The notes under the pieces are model-generated. The model ran no database searches and had not been told where the DNA came from. It saw only the letters and a program-made list of their open reading frames with translations. The translations under genes and the position numbers were made by a program. 64,000 nucleotides of DNA from Solanum dulcamara. Its lineage: Eukaryota > Streptophyta > Magnoliopsida > Solanales > Solanaceae. Position 1 is the stretch's first letter. Each line of letters starts with the position of its first letter. Below are positions 33,430 to 43,489 of this stretch, in pieces. The stretch lies in assembly GCF_947179165.1 (NCBI RefSeq), contig NC_077240.1, forward strand, positions 25,462,001-25,526,000. Direction: 5' to 3'.

Positions 33430-35817
33430 ATGAAAATGGAAAGCTACAAAGATATAAAAATGGAAGATCATCATCCAACGTATTTCTTTGATAATAATAA
33501 TAATCACTCATTTACAGGGTTAATCTCAGATTACAACATAAATACATCGTCTTTGGGGTTCATGGAGTTGTTGGGTTTTCAAGACTTTTGTTCATCAGCT
33601 TCCGTCTTTGAGTTACCAAAAGAAGAAAACTCATGTCCTGCTGTTTATTCTGTATCTGAAGAAGAAGAAGTAAAGCCATCATTTGCAAGTGAAAGCCAAA
33701 ATCATGTTACAAGTAATACTGTAACTGCAGGTAATGTATTGAATACGCCATCTACACCAAATTGTTCATCCATTTCCTCTGAGGGACAGGGGGATGCACC
33801 AGAGGGGGAAGTAGAGAATCATGACCAACAAAACACAAAGACTAAACAACAGTATGTTCACATTGCTTTTTTCACTTTAGCTAAAACAAACGCTATTTTT
33901 TTTTTACTTTTTTGTGTGCGAAACAAAAATAATCTGTTACTTGATTGATTATCTGAACTTTTACAAATACACTTTGTTTTTGAACTCTATTTCCCCTTTC
34001 TCTACGCCCAATTTTAAAAGAAAGCTACATATGAGAAAATTAATAACGTACTATTCATTCAGTCAGTTTGCTAATTACTACTCACCAATTTTTGGGGTTT
34101 GTGTGGGGAATCAAACACAGGTTGAAAACGAAGAAAACAGTTAATCAGAAGAAGCAGAAAGAGCCGAGATTTGCATTCATGACAAAGAGTGAGGTTGATT
34201 TTTTAGAAGATGGTTACAGATGGAGAAAATACGGTCAAAAAGCTGTCAAAAACAGCCCTTTCCCCAGGTACTATTTTTATCTAGTTCTTCTCAATAATTC
34301 CCCTTTAAACAGTATTCTTGTAACATAATCTAATAGCCAGATGTTCAATACGGGGCTACCTTCTGGAATCCCGGCATTAATTCATACGTACAATATATAA
34401 TTTCTTGCTTTAACAATGGAGATGCTGGTGTGTGCTCAACTTTCTACTTAATTTGTGAAGATAGACAAACTATTTCCCCTAGATTCTTAACTCAAATAAA
34501 ACATATTAAAAAATAAATATGTAAAATAAATATAATAGGAAAGAAATCATACTAAAAATAAAGAGAACATCATGATCAATTTCTCGCACGAGGACCTCCA
34601 AAATTCTTTTCCCAATTAAGGCTATCTAATAATTAGAATTGTACCACCACAATTCCAATTTTATACGGTGATCAAGAAATTATTGATACATTAGAATACT
34701 TTATTATTTTGTCATTTGTTTATATTAATGCAATATACATAGAGTATAGAAATAACTAATATTAGAAATTGTTTACATTCAAAACACTATATTAATTGTC
34801 GGGGTAATATAATTTTTTTAAAAAAATTAATTCTGTCTTTATTTAATAAGTGATATGATAAATATTTTTAATAAGATGTCCGTCTAATATGAGAAGCACT
34901 TTGTACATAACACTTCCCATGATGGTCGATTGTCTCTTTAATTTGTAGTTATTGAGGCATCTGCTATAAAATAAATAAATTAAACAGAGACTTTTCTTTT
35001 TTTGGTTTTTTCTAAAGTTCATGATTAATATTTGTATTCCTAACATTGATTTTTTTTTTGTCGTTTGTAATTCAACCAGCGATAGCTCTGATCAAATCAA
35101 ATATTGTTTCATGGTAATAAATATTTCCAATTGTGGGTAATTACTTGTCAACTGCTGCTTGCCTTCTATAGGTAAAAAAGAATAATGAAATGCATGTCTA
35201 TATTGGGAACTAAAAGATACTACTTCATTTGCAGATAGGCAAATTGTGTTTATATATCATATCATTGCAAAGGCTCTAACATTTACCACTATACAATTTG
35301 GCACGATTTTATGTTGTACTTCCAAAAGCTAGAACAAAATGTTGTATGATAAAAATACATTTATAAATTTCATCCTTACTTATTGCAATTTAGCTTTAGA
35401 ACCTGACAATAGTACTATTGTTGCAGGAACTATTACCGCTGCACAAATGCAACATGTAATGTAAAGAAAAGAGTAGAGCGATGTTTCAGTGACCCAAGCA
35501 TAGTGGTGACTACCTATGAAGGAAAACATACTCATCTAAGTCCCATGAATACGATGATGCACCGTCCTAGCTGCTATCCAATAAATCCAGTACTCCCTTC
35601 ACCTCCCGCCTTTTCTCTGCCAATGCAGTTCAACATTAATCAGTCCTTCAACGACTTGACAAGTCCTAATTTAGCCATGAATAATCAGCTTGATCATGCT
35701 GCTTTTGTTGCACAAGGAAGGGGCTTATGCAGTAGTACCGAAATGCTGGGAGACCAGGGTCTTGATCTTCAGGATCTTATGCCTTCCGCGGTGCTAAAAC
35801 AAGACTACAACAGATGA
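33430..35817 (+). CDS. WRKY transcription factor, group IIc (three exons)
   Basis: Exons 33430-33851, 34121-34267 and 35427-35817 join in frame to 319 codons; introns are 33852-34120 and 34268-35426, all GT..AG. The N-terminus is acidic and Ser/Asn-rich. Lysine-rich [16 protein letters not shown] precedes the single WRKY domain (about residues 173-232), with the intact heptapeptide WRKYGQK and a zinc finger C-X4-C-X23-H-X1-H (CTNATC to HTH). That spacing and [13 protein letters not shown] mark group IIc, nearest WRKY28/71/48-like proteins from memory. The second intron sits inside the Arg codon of PR, the usual WRKY-domain position. The protein should act in the nucleus on W-boxes, often in defence or development. 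An upstream GTG at 33418 is in frame but ATG 33430 is the natural start. No damage is seen. Confidence 0.93.
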
Positions 35818-35890
35818 TCAATGATGTATATAGAGGATATATATAATTAGCTAGTGTACTCGTACTTTTCGTATTTCTAATATATATATA

Positions 35891-36109
35891 TATTCATATC
35901 GGAAATCTGAAGGGGAGCCTTGGAGTAACTGGTAAAGTTGCTGCCATGTGACCAGGAGGCCACGGGTTCAAGCCTTGGAAACAGCCTCTGGCAGAAATGC
36001 AAGGTAAGGCTGCGTACAACAGACCCTTGTGGTCGGGCCCTTCCCCGGACCCTGCGCATAGCGGGAGCTTAAGTGCACCGGGCTGCCCTTTTATTCATAT
36101 CGGAAATCT
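35891..36109 (+). mobile_element. TS-type SINE with 18-bp target duplication
   Basis: The SINE body is about 35909-36091, flanked by TATTCATATCGGAAATCT at 35891-35908 and 36092-36109, a perfect 18-bp duplication. It has the tRNA-derived head (TGGAGTAACTGGTAAAG, B box GGGTTCAAGCC) and the tail with CTTCCCCGGACCC and GTGCACCGGGCTGCCC of the Solanaceae TS family. A perfect duplication indicates a recent insertion, just after the WRKY 3' end. A minus-strand frame over it is spurious. Confidence 0.95.
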
Positions 36110-36960
36110 CATGACTCTTAACAATGACATTTTCTGATCCTCTACTATATATGCATGTGTATACTTTTCTGCTCTGTCGTCCCTCCATTTCACTTTGTTT
36201 GGTAACTGTTTAATTCCTTATTGTTCCATTCTAAAAAAACGAAATATTTCTATGTTTTCTTAACGAGCATATATCTATGTGTGCGCTTCACACTTATCTT
36301 TACCTATTATGTTTGTTACTTACGTCTTCTTCGAGAAAATATATATGTGGAGGCCTAGGGAATGTTGTGTTCAATGATCATGAGCTTAAGGAATATCTAT
36401 TACCATAGGGGACGTTCATTAAATAATTTACAACATTGCGTTTGTTTGGGAAAAAAGGGAGAAACCACCCTCAGGACATAAATTGGAGATTTTACGATGC
36501 CTCAAAAATAATAATTAAACTTATATATAATGTAATTTTTTTTTTGTATTAATCTATCGGTCTTTATATGTTACAACACGTACAATTTAACTTATTTACT
36601 TAAGTATAAAAATGTCACATTTTATGCAGGGTACTGGGTACACATAGGCCTGTGAAAGACGAGTAGGCAAGCACGTTCGAGTAACATTTATCGGAAATTG
36701 AGTTAATGCATTGCATTCTGAGTCACTAAAATTTTTAGCGGCATTTGCAGAGTGTTGGCTATAAATATCCATATTATATTATTGCTGCTAAATATAATAT
36801 TGTGATAGTTATATTATTACCACTAAATAATTATCATAAAATTCTTTATTTATCATTGTGTGGTAATTTTATAGTATAAATTTCCTTTCTTATACTATCT
36901 ATATAAGCTAAAACTCTTGATTTTCGTAACAGTTTGGTTGCCAAAAAAAAAGTAGCTTAG
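36110..36960. other. Intergenic, nothing recognised
   Basis: AT-rich sequence downstream of the WRKY gene with no credible frame or bounded element. Confidence 0.5.
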
Positions 36961-36969
36961 AAATTTTAT

Positions 36970-37485
36970 GGGAAACTTACATAGATACACTCTAGTTTGC
37001 AATACAAATAGTTTAGGAGCTAATTACATAAATACACTCTAGTTTGCAATATTATGAATCTTATCAGATTTTGGTGTATTCAGATATGTTCAAATATATG
37101 TATCTCGGGATGATGTATTTTGTTCTAGATACATTGTATCCAAGTGCATTCACATCTATCTGGGATACATAGACAAATCTCGCTCGCCTTGCTCCCATCT
37201 CCTATATATCTGGTATCCCAGATACATGAGAAGATACATACATATACATGTATCTAGTGTGTATTTAGTGTGATTCGCATGTATCTGGGACACGTGACCA
37301 TCTTGCTCGCCTCTCTCCCTATTATTAGTGTATCTAGTAGAAAAAATATATATATCTAAAGTGTATCATCTTCAATATATGGTAGAAATTTTTTAATAAT
37401 TAATGATAAAATACATAGTTATTTGAAAGTATATGTATAATTAGTATATATGATATGAATGTATGTCTAATAAGGTAGTTTCTCC
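36970..37485. mobile_element. Small Mutator-like element, 516 bp, 9-bp duplication
   Basis: AAATTTTAT occurs at 36961-36969 and 37486-37494. The left end is GGGAAACTTACATAG; the right end read inward is GGAGAAACTACC. The interior is rich in GTATCT/AGATAC and CTGGGATACA words and includes two TCTCGCTCGCC/CTTGCTCGCC boxes. There is a 44-base duplication of ACACTCTAGTTTGCAATA near the left end. No transposase is present. Confidence 0.8.
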
Positions 37486-37494
37486 AAATTTTAT

Positions 37495-38326
37495 AGTTTC
37501 TTCTTGCAGTTTGGAAGTTGAAGGCTGGTAGTAACTGCAGCCAAATCCAGTAGGCCCAGTTAGCTCATTTACGAGCTATTTATTCCCCTTGGATTAGAGT
37601 TGAAATACGATTAAGATTGGGCTAAAGTAGAAGAGACAGACTCCTCATGACCTCAAGTGCCCAACATTCTCAATAGAGGTGTAAATTATATTAATCAAGA
37701 CTGCAACACTTATAGTTGATCTGAAAATCGTGTGAACTTGATCTAAAACAAATAATATAATTTTCTGAAAACTGCTGTATAGTTGATCTAAAGCGGACAA
37801 TATTAGAAGTATATTCAAACTATTTATGCCAATAGATACCAAAAAAAACAAACAGAGGTAAGGAGAAGAAAAAAGGTCACTTGCATAAGTGAAATGACCC
37901 CAGTGAAATGGAAAATACTACTCCTTAATTACAACAACAAAATACCCAGTAAAATCTAATTAAATAAATTTTTCACACATTAAAAGAGAATTATAATATA
38001 AAGAGCACGTATGACCAAGCTCCGACAAACACCGAGCTGGCTTGACATCAAGAATATGACACCAGAGCTTAATTTAACCCCAAAAGCTAATTTATGAGTG
38101 AAGAATTGCCGAGTTCAAATAAGCAGAAGACCCGTCCATTCTCCAACATGATACTCTAACACACTCAAACACCACATACATCTTAACTGCACTTGCTATA
38201 TCTAATCTTTCCCAAAGAAACATTAATCAAGCAGATGATCAATATCTCTGAGTAATTATAAAGTAATTAAACAGAATGGATAGAGAGTTCCCCCCTTTTC
38301 TTGGGATTTAATGATTCATCCCCTAG
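37495..38326. other. Intergenic / 3' flank of the bHLH gene, nothing recognised
   Basis: No frame, repeat family or RNA gene recognised. The part nearest 38326 is presumably the 3' UTR of the minus-strand gene. Confidence 0.5.
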
Positions 38327-38725
38327 TTAATTAATATCAGGAGTTAACAACACATTAACAATTATCTTCATGACCTTAACTCTCATTTCTAAAGCCCAAA
38401 TATAATCAGCTGTCTCTCTAAAAAGCCTCTCCAAGCCCATTGATGAACCACAATTTGGAATCAACTTCTCCAACATCTTAACTTTCTTTTCAACCTCTTT
38501 GCTTGATCTTCTAGAACGTTCTAGACGTATCGTTCTCTTCATTAAAATGCTTCTACATTTTTCTTTCCTCATGATATGTCCTCCTTTTTGTTTCCTGCAT
38601 AGCCATGAACATCTCCTTCTAATGTATATGCCTTTTTCTAAAACTTTTGTCCACAAGGGATCACTTAAATCACACTTGTTAAGAAACTCAAGAGAAGAAA
38701 TCAAAGGTCGTTGTGAAATACCCAT
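38327..38725 (-). CDS. Atypical bHLH protein, UPBEAT1-like
   Basis: A single exon of 132 codons, counting from the second ATG (38725); an in-frame ATG six codons earlier (38743) is possible but the shorter start MGISQRPL looks natural. The middle is Arg/Lys-rich. Near residues 79-125 lies a helix-loop-helix: EVEKKVKMLEKLIPN, a short loop, then LERLFRETADYIWALEMRVK. The basic region lacks the His-Glu-Arg set needed to contact an E-box, as in non-canonical bHLH proteins. The second helix closely recalls UPBEAT1, a repressor-type regulator of peroxidase genes and root growth in Arabidopsis; this is remembered similarity. It should act in the nucleus. The frame is undamaged. Confidence 0.75.
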   Translation of the reverse strand: MGISQRPLISSLEFLNKCDLSDPLWTKVLEKGIYIRRRCSWLCRKQKGGHIMRKEKCRSILMKRTIRLERSRRSSKEVEKKVKMLEKLIPNCGSSMGLERLFRETADYIWALEMRVKVMKIIVNVLLTPDIN

Positions 38726-38831
38726 GATAATAAGTGTTAACAAATTATGTCTTTTGCAAACTTAAGTGGTCAAGAGAAAAAAAAAGTACAAGTTGTAGTT
38801 AAGATATGTTGCCAAAGAGATGGTGTGCTTG

Positions 38832-38838
38832 ATTTATA
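38832..38838 (-). promoter_or_regulatory. TATA box of the bHLH gene
   Basis: On the minus strand TATAAAT stands about 107 bases before the ATG at 38725, at a normal distance for a plant core promoter with a short leader. Confidence 0.5.
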
Positions 38839-39220
38839 GTAAGGATTGTAGGTCTTGAGCCAATAGAGGATAATACGAAATATTTTAGAGCCGCAAAGTT
38901 GCCATCATCCAACTAATTAATGAGTATAATATATATATATATATATGTCATCCTAATCACAAGTTAAAGTTTATTGATTTGATAGGTGGGAGTTTGCTTA
39001 TACGGTTAGTACCTTTCACCTTTAATCACAAAATTATGAATTCTAAGTCACCAAAAAAATAAACAAGATGAAAACTCCCAGGAAACGGTAAAAAAAAGTG
39101 TATTAATTCAGCTTAAACTTTATTTTTTTTTTTGAAGTATTAATGTGTCTAATTCTGTCAGTGGTTTACCTATTTTAATGTTCTAACTAAAAAAATATAA
39201 TCGTTCTAGATTTTTTTTAC
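38839..39220. other. Upstream flank of the bHLH gene, with (AT)n
   Basis: AT-rich; an alternating (AT)n tract lies at about 38928-38946. No other element recognised. Confidence 0.5.
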
Positions 39221-39411
39221 CTTTCGGTCAGTGGATTAGTCAAAAATTTCATGAAGGGTGTCCAAACTTTGGATAGTAAATATTTTTTTTAAAAAATCAA
39301 TGATTTAATGTACCAAACAAAATGATCAAATTAAGCAATATTTAACGAAATTAACAAGCAACTTCAACCATCTACCACTAGGCTATTGGATATTTATATT
39401 AAACTTATGTG

Positions 39412-39523
39412 TTTTTTATTTATTTATCGACTTCAAGCCAGACACAAATAATAATGATAATAACGCATTTTTTATTTATTTATCGACTTCAAGCCAAACA
39501 CAAATAATAATGATAATAAAAAC
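39412..39523. repeat. 56-bp tandem duplication
   Basis: Two copies of TTTTTTATTTATTTATCGAC followed by TTCAAGCCA and ACACAAATAATAATGATAAT, with only a few differences. Confidence 0.9.
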
Positions 39524-39524
39524 A

Positions 39525-39600
39525 GATGCCGCCAGAAATCGAACCTGGACACCATGTGATTTTGTGACTGCCTTGGCCACTGTGCTATGGGCTTTCTTTT
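39525..39600 (-). mobile_element. tRNA-derived SINE head nested in the hAT-like element
   Basis: On the minus strand an A box TAGCACAGTGG (complement 39577-39587) and a B box GGTTCGATTTC (complement 39535-39545) are about 31 bases apart, the spacing of a Pol III promoter. The stretch does not fold as a complete tRNA, so a SINE head is the better reading. Ends are not defined. Confidence 0.55.
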
Positions 39601-39740
39601 GTGTTTTTAAAGGTGTCCAAAATACTATTTATACCAATATAAAGTAAAATTTTATTTATTTATATGGTGTAATTTTCCGACGAAGAGTGTCCAACTGAAC
39701 ACCCGAACACCACCACCGTAGCTCTGTCCCTGCTTTCGGC

Positions 39741-39822
39741 AAAACTTTAAGCATTGAATACATTATACTTACAGAGTTATTTATGTACAGAACTTTAAAA
39801 ATATTAAATTTTTAAATAATTT

Positions 39823-39856
<34 letters not shown>

Positions 39857-40096
39857 CCTCTATTTCAGGTATAAAATAACGAATTCAGCTAATTAAACCT
39901 AAAACTAATTATGGCTGCATGATCTGCTTGAAAGTGTGATAAAATGATCAATGGATGACAATGAAACAAGTGTAGATTAATTATTATATTTATTATATAG
40001 AACTTGAAGAGTCGTTATATATTTAGGAGTGCATGTTCTCCAACTCAATGCACATGCATCCACATGATTCTTTTTCACTACCCATTTCTTCCGAGA
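39741..40096. other. Intergenic with (AT)n
   Basis: An (AT)n tract lies at about 39827-39856. Nothing else recognised. Confidence 0.5.
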
Positions 40097-40097
40097 A

Positions 40098-40285
40098 GAG
40101 GAGCTTTGGAGTAACTGATAAAATTGTTGTCATGTAAGTATAAGGTCAATAATCACGGATTCAAGTCTTGAAAATAATCTCTAGCAGAAATGTAAGGTAA
40201 AACTGTGTATAGTAGATCCCTCTAATAGAGCCCTTTCTCAAATCCTTCACATAGCCAGAGCTTTAATACATCTGCGTTTTTATCT
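40098..40285 (+). mobile_element. Old, degenerate TS-type SINE
   Basis: It follows the copy at 35909 block by block: GGAGCTTTGGAGTAACTGAT, GGATTCAAGTCTTGAAAA, CAGAAATGTAAGGTAA, CCCTTTCTCAAATCCTTC and AGCTTTAATACATC. Substitutions are many and mostly towards A or T. No target duplication was found. It was probably inserted long before the copy at 35909. Confidence 0.85.
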
Positions 40286-41127
40286 ATTCCTTCAAAACCA
40301 ACCACATTTCTTCATAGGAAGTACTCTTAATTCCCCCCTCTACTATAGGTCCCTACTTTAACACAAAATGAACACATAATTTCATGAGAACACCCTGGAT
40401 TATTCCTTATAAGAGTCACTTTAATTTCCAAATTCATTGCACAGTCCATAGTTCTAATTATATCTTAATTATCCAGCTCAATGGTAGTGGCAGTGTGGCG
40501 CATTACACGCCAATCACTTTTTATTTTTGAGGGTGAAAAGGGGGCTGTATGTTTCCCGGCAGGAGGCTAATACTACTTGTTTAAAACATATTTTGAGAAG
40601 ATACATAACCCCCCAAATATATACCTTAATTTTAAGAAGACACTTTAACGTTGCGAAGATTCTATTACTGAATCCATACTAACTAAAATTAATATCCCCT
40701 TTTGCGACAAATTTAACTTATCGGAGAATATGTGTAAATTTCTATGCTTGAGGATGTCTTCACCAACTATGGAATGTTTTCTCCAATGCTCTCACAATCT
40801 CCTTATAAAGTTATGTAACCCTCATATTTATAATTATAGGCAGTAGACAGTTTAAATGTAAATTAACTCTATTGCTTAATTGTGATTTGGTTCACGTGAA
40901 TCATGACAATCTAATTCCATATGCTATGTGATAAAATTGTGATTGAACAAGACATGTCATTTTGAAAGCTTGAAGACTTTTGATTGGTCCTTGCTTTCAC
41001 TGAGAGTTGTCACATTGTTTGAACACGTGACATTATTTTGTTGGTCTTGAATATGATTGAGATATCAAGTCAACTGACACTTGACATGAGTTTGGGCCTC
41101 AAGATGAAATGGACCTTGAACTTCAAC
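40286..41127. other. Intergenic, nothing recognised
   Basis: AT-rich sequence with a small GC-richer patch near 40480-40560. No credible frame. Confidence 0.5.
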
Positions 41128-41136
41128 TTAATAAAA

Positions 41137-42773
41137 GGGAAAATTATGTAACTAGTCAAAATTTCTAACTTATTTATTAAAAATAGCTACACCTTAAAAA
41201 TATTATTAAAACGAACAATATTATATATATAGCAAATTAAAGGTGGATATCTAATTCCTAAATTATCTCTCTCATTCTATTTCCTTATTCAATTCCCTTC
41301 ATGTTCCATTATTAAAATTTCTACTCCCACTTCTCTCTCATCAAAAGGGCACAATTTTTTTTCCAAAAAGTGTTAAAATCTTCCAAAAAATATACATTAC
41401 AATCACATTGATTCAGGTAAGCAAATTTTCAGTATATATCTTTTATGATTTTATCGATTTTTTAAAGATTTGAGGAAGAACATAGCATTTGAAGAAGAAG
41501 TCGAAGAACTTGTTGAAAACCAAATTGAGGAGGAACATAACATTTTTTTCTTCACATAACATTTGTATTTTGTTAAGAATAATGTCTTTCTTTTTTAGTT
41601 TGTATTCATATCAATTTTTGTTTGTGAGCTATTTTTCTTCACATAGCATTTGTATTTCTTTTTTAGTTTGTATTCATTACAATAGGTATGTGAACTAGTT
41701 TAGGTTTTTTTTACAATCTATTTGCACTTTTCAAAATATTGTAGCCTTTATCGAGTTGTATTCTTTACAATATTTATGCTATTTTGTATTTGTATTAATT
41801 ATAGTTTTCATGTTGTATCATGCATACTACATTGGGGGTTTTAGATGAAACTTGTATTTATTTGTAGATTGTATTCATTAAAATAGTCAATAGGTATGCC
41901 AACTGGGTTAAAATTTTTAAGCAGATATGTATCCTATTTTCACAATCTATTTGTATGTTTTCAGAATATTGTATCATTTCTTAAATTATATTATTTACAG
42001 TATGTATGCCATTTGATTTTGTATTTATTTAAGCATGTTTATATCCATGCATTTTTGTCACAGTCTATTTGTATTTTTCAAAATTTAGTATCATTTCTGA
42101 AACTGTATTCATTCAAGTTTATAGATAGTTTGCATTTATATTCAATTCAATTTTAAATGTTGTATCTTGCATACTACATTGGTCTTTTTTCATAAAATTT
42201 TTAGTCATTTTAAAATCAATGTTTCTTCGATTAAACTTATTCATTCTTCCTCATAGGTTAATTCAATAAAAATTTTGACACAACACATTTTAGAGTAAAG
42301 CTCAGAGATCAAACTTGAAATACGATGACGGTTCTTTTATGAAAGAAATAGGTCTAGTACATTCAAAACAACCTAAAAGGTCGTTACAGATCGATGAAGA
42401 TCTTTATTATTCCAGCAACAATTTTTGATTAGGTGAATTGAATTTGAGGAAGAAGGATGATTATCAATAGAGAATTCAATCCAATACAAATTTTCGGTCG
42501 ATTATTGTGTTTTAGGAAGAAGAAGGAGAATCTCCTATTTTGAGACTCCTAATCTTTGTAAGATACAGATCGAGAAATTTAAGCACTTTTACCTATTTTG
42601 TAAAATTCTCTTCCCAGATTTTCTCTAGTTAATTCTTATTTATATTTTGTTAATTGAATATTTTTTTTAAAAAATGCATAAATAGATCTAATAGCAAATT
42701 AAATATAGTTATTTTTACTAAATATTGAGGGTCCAATTAAATGCTAAAATGTTGCTATTTAAAAAAATTTCCC
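41137..42773. mobile_element. Non-autonomous Mutator-like element, 1.64 kb, 9-bp duplication
   Basis: TTAATAAAA is present at 41128-41136 and 42774-42782. The left end is GGGAAAATTATGTAA; the right end read inward is GGGAAATTTTTTTAAATAGC. The interior contains loosely repeated blocks, among them TGTATCATGCATACTACATT (41812-41831) and a near copy at 42160-42179. Small open frames (41489-41698, 41896-42156) are Phe/Ser/Tyr-rich AT-driven translations without family features. Confidence 0.85.
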
Positions 42774-42782
42774 TTAATAAAA

Positions 42783-43119
42783 TTGATGTACAATCCAAAT
42801 TAATTGTTCAACCCAAATATATAAATATATACATGAATTTAATCCAAAATGCTAGAAAAATTTAACCCAATAAAATTTAGAAAAAACTATCTAATTAGAC
42901 ATATATTCATACCACATCTACTAATCCAATCTATATTTTCAAATTATTACTTATTCTTCCACTATTAATTAATTATGTATCAAATTTGAAGTCAAGTACA
43001 TTAAGATATATTACTCCTTAAAAATAATCTAAAATAAATTCCTACCCACTTAATTATCTTTCTAATTTACTCATTCACTCCAAATCAACCACACTCTATC
43101 CTACCATATTAATATTGGC
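42783..43119. other. Intergenic, nothing recognised
   Basis: Short AT-rich stretch between a Mutator-like element and the next LTR element. Confidence 0.5.
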
Positions 43120-43425
43120 TGATAACTCCATTAATAGAGCTTTGTAAGACGACTATATGAATTGAAAAGAACTAGGTGAGAAAGAAGAAGAAGATGCAGA
43201 GATGCAGAGAAGCAGAAGAAAAGAAAAGAAGCAGAGAAATGAGAGAAGAAGATACATTGCTCACAATATCACATTGTTCAATCATCTTACATGTGTTATG
43301 AATGAGGTGTATTTATAGACCACTAAGAGTTAGTTTCTAGTCACAATCAACCTATAACTAACTCCTAACAAACTCTAACAAACTTATTGAACCATGGTAG
43401 CTTGTTAACTTTCCTATGGTTAACA
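43120..43425 (-). repeat. 3' LTR of the second Ty1/copia element
   Basis: In plus orientation it starts TGATAACTCCATTAAT and ends ATGGTTAACA. It pairs with 48072-48374. Confidence 0.92.
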
Positions 43426-43489
43426 CTCCCCCTCAAGCTCATGGTTTGAACAAGTTCATAACTCCAGGCTGATTTAACAGCCCCTTATG

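Larger units (their letters stand above)
39229..39732. mobile_element. hAT-like non-autonomous element, 504 bp
   Basis: Flanks CTTTCGGT (39221-39228) and CTTTCGGC (39733-39740) match at seven of eight. The element opens CAGTGGATTAG and closes GCTCTGTCCCTG; both inner sides carry GGGTGTCC or its complement-like partner. It holds a 56-bp tandem duplication and a SINE-like insert, and no transposase. Confidence 0.65.

Noticed and set aside
35877..36059. 60-codon minus frame
   Set aside because: It is the reverse strand of the SINE at 35909-36091.
39525..39600. Possible tRNA gene (minus strand A and B boxes)
   Set aside because: The boxes are good but the sequence does not close an acceptor stem or cloverleaf and lies in a transposon; a SINE head is more likely.
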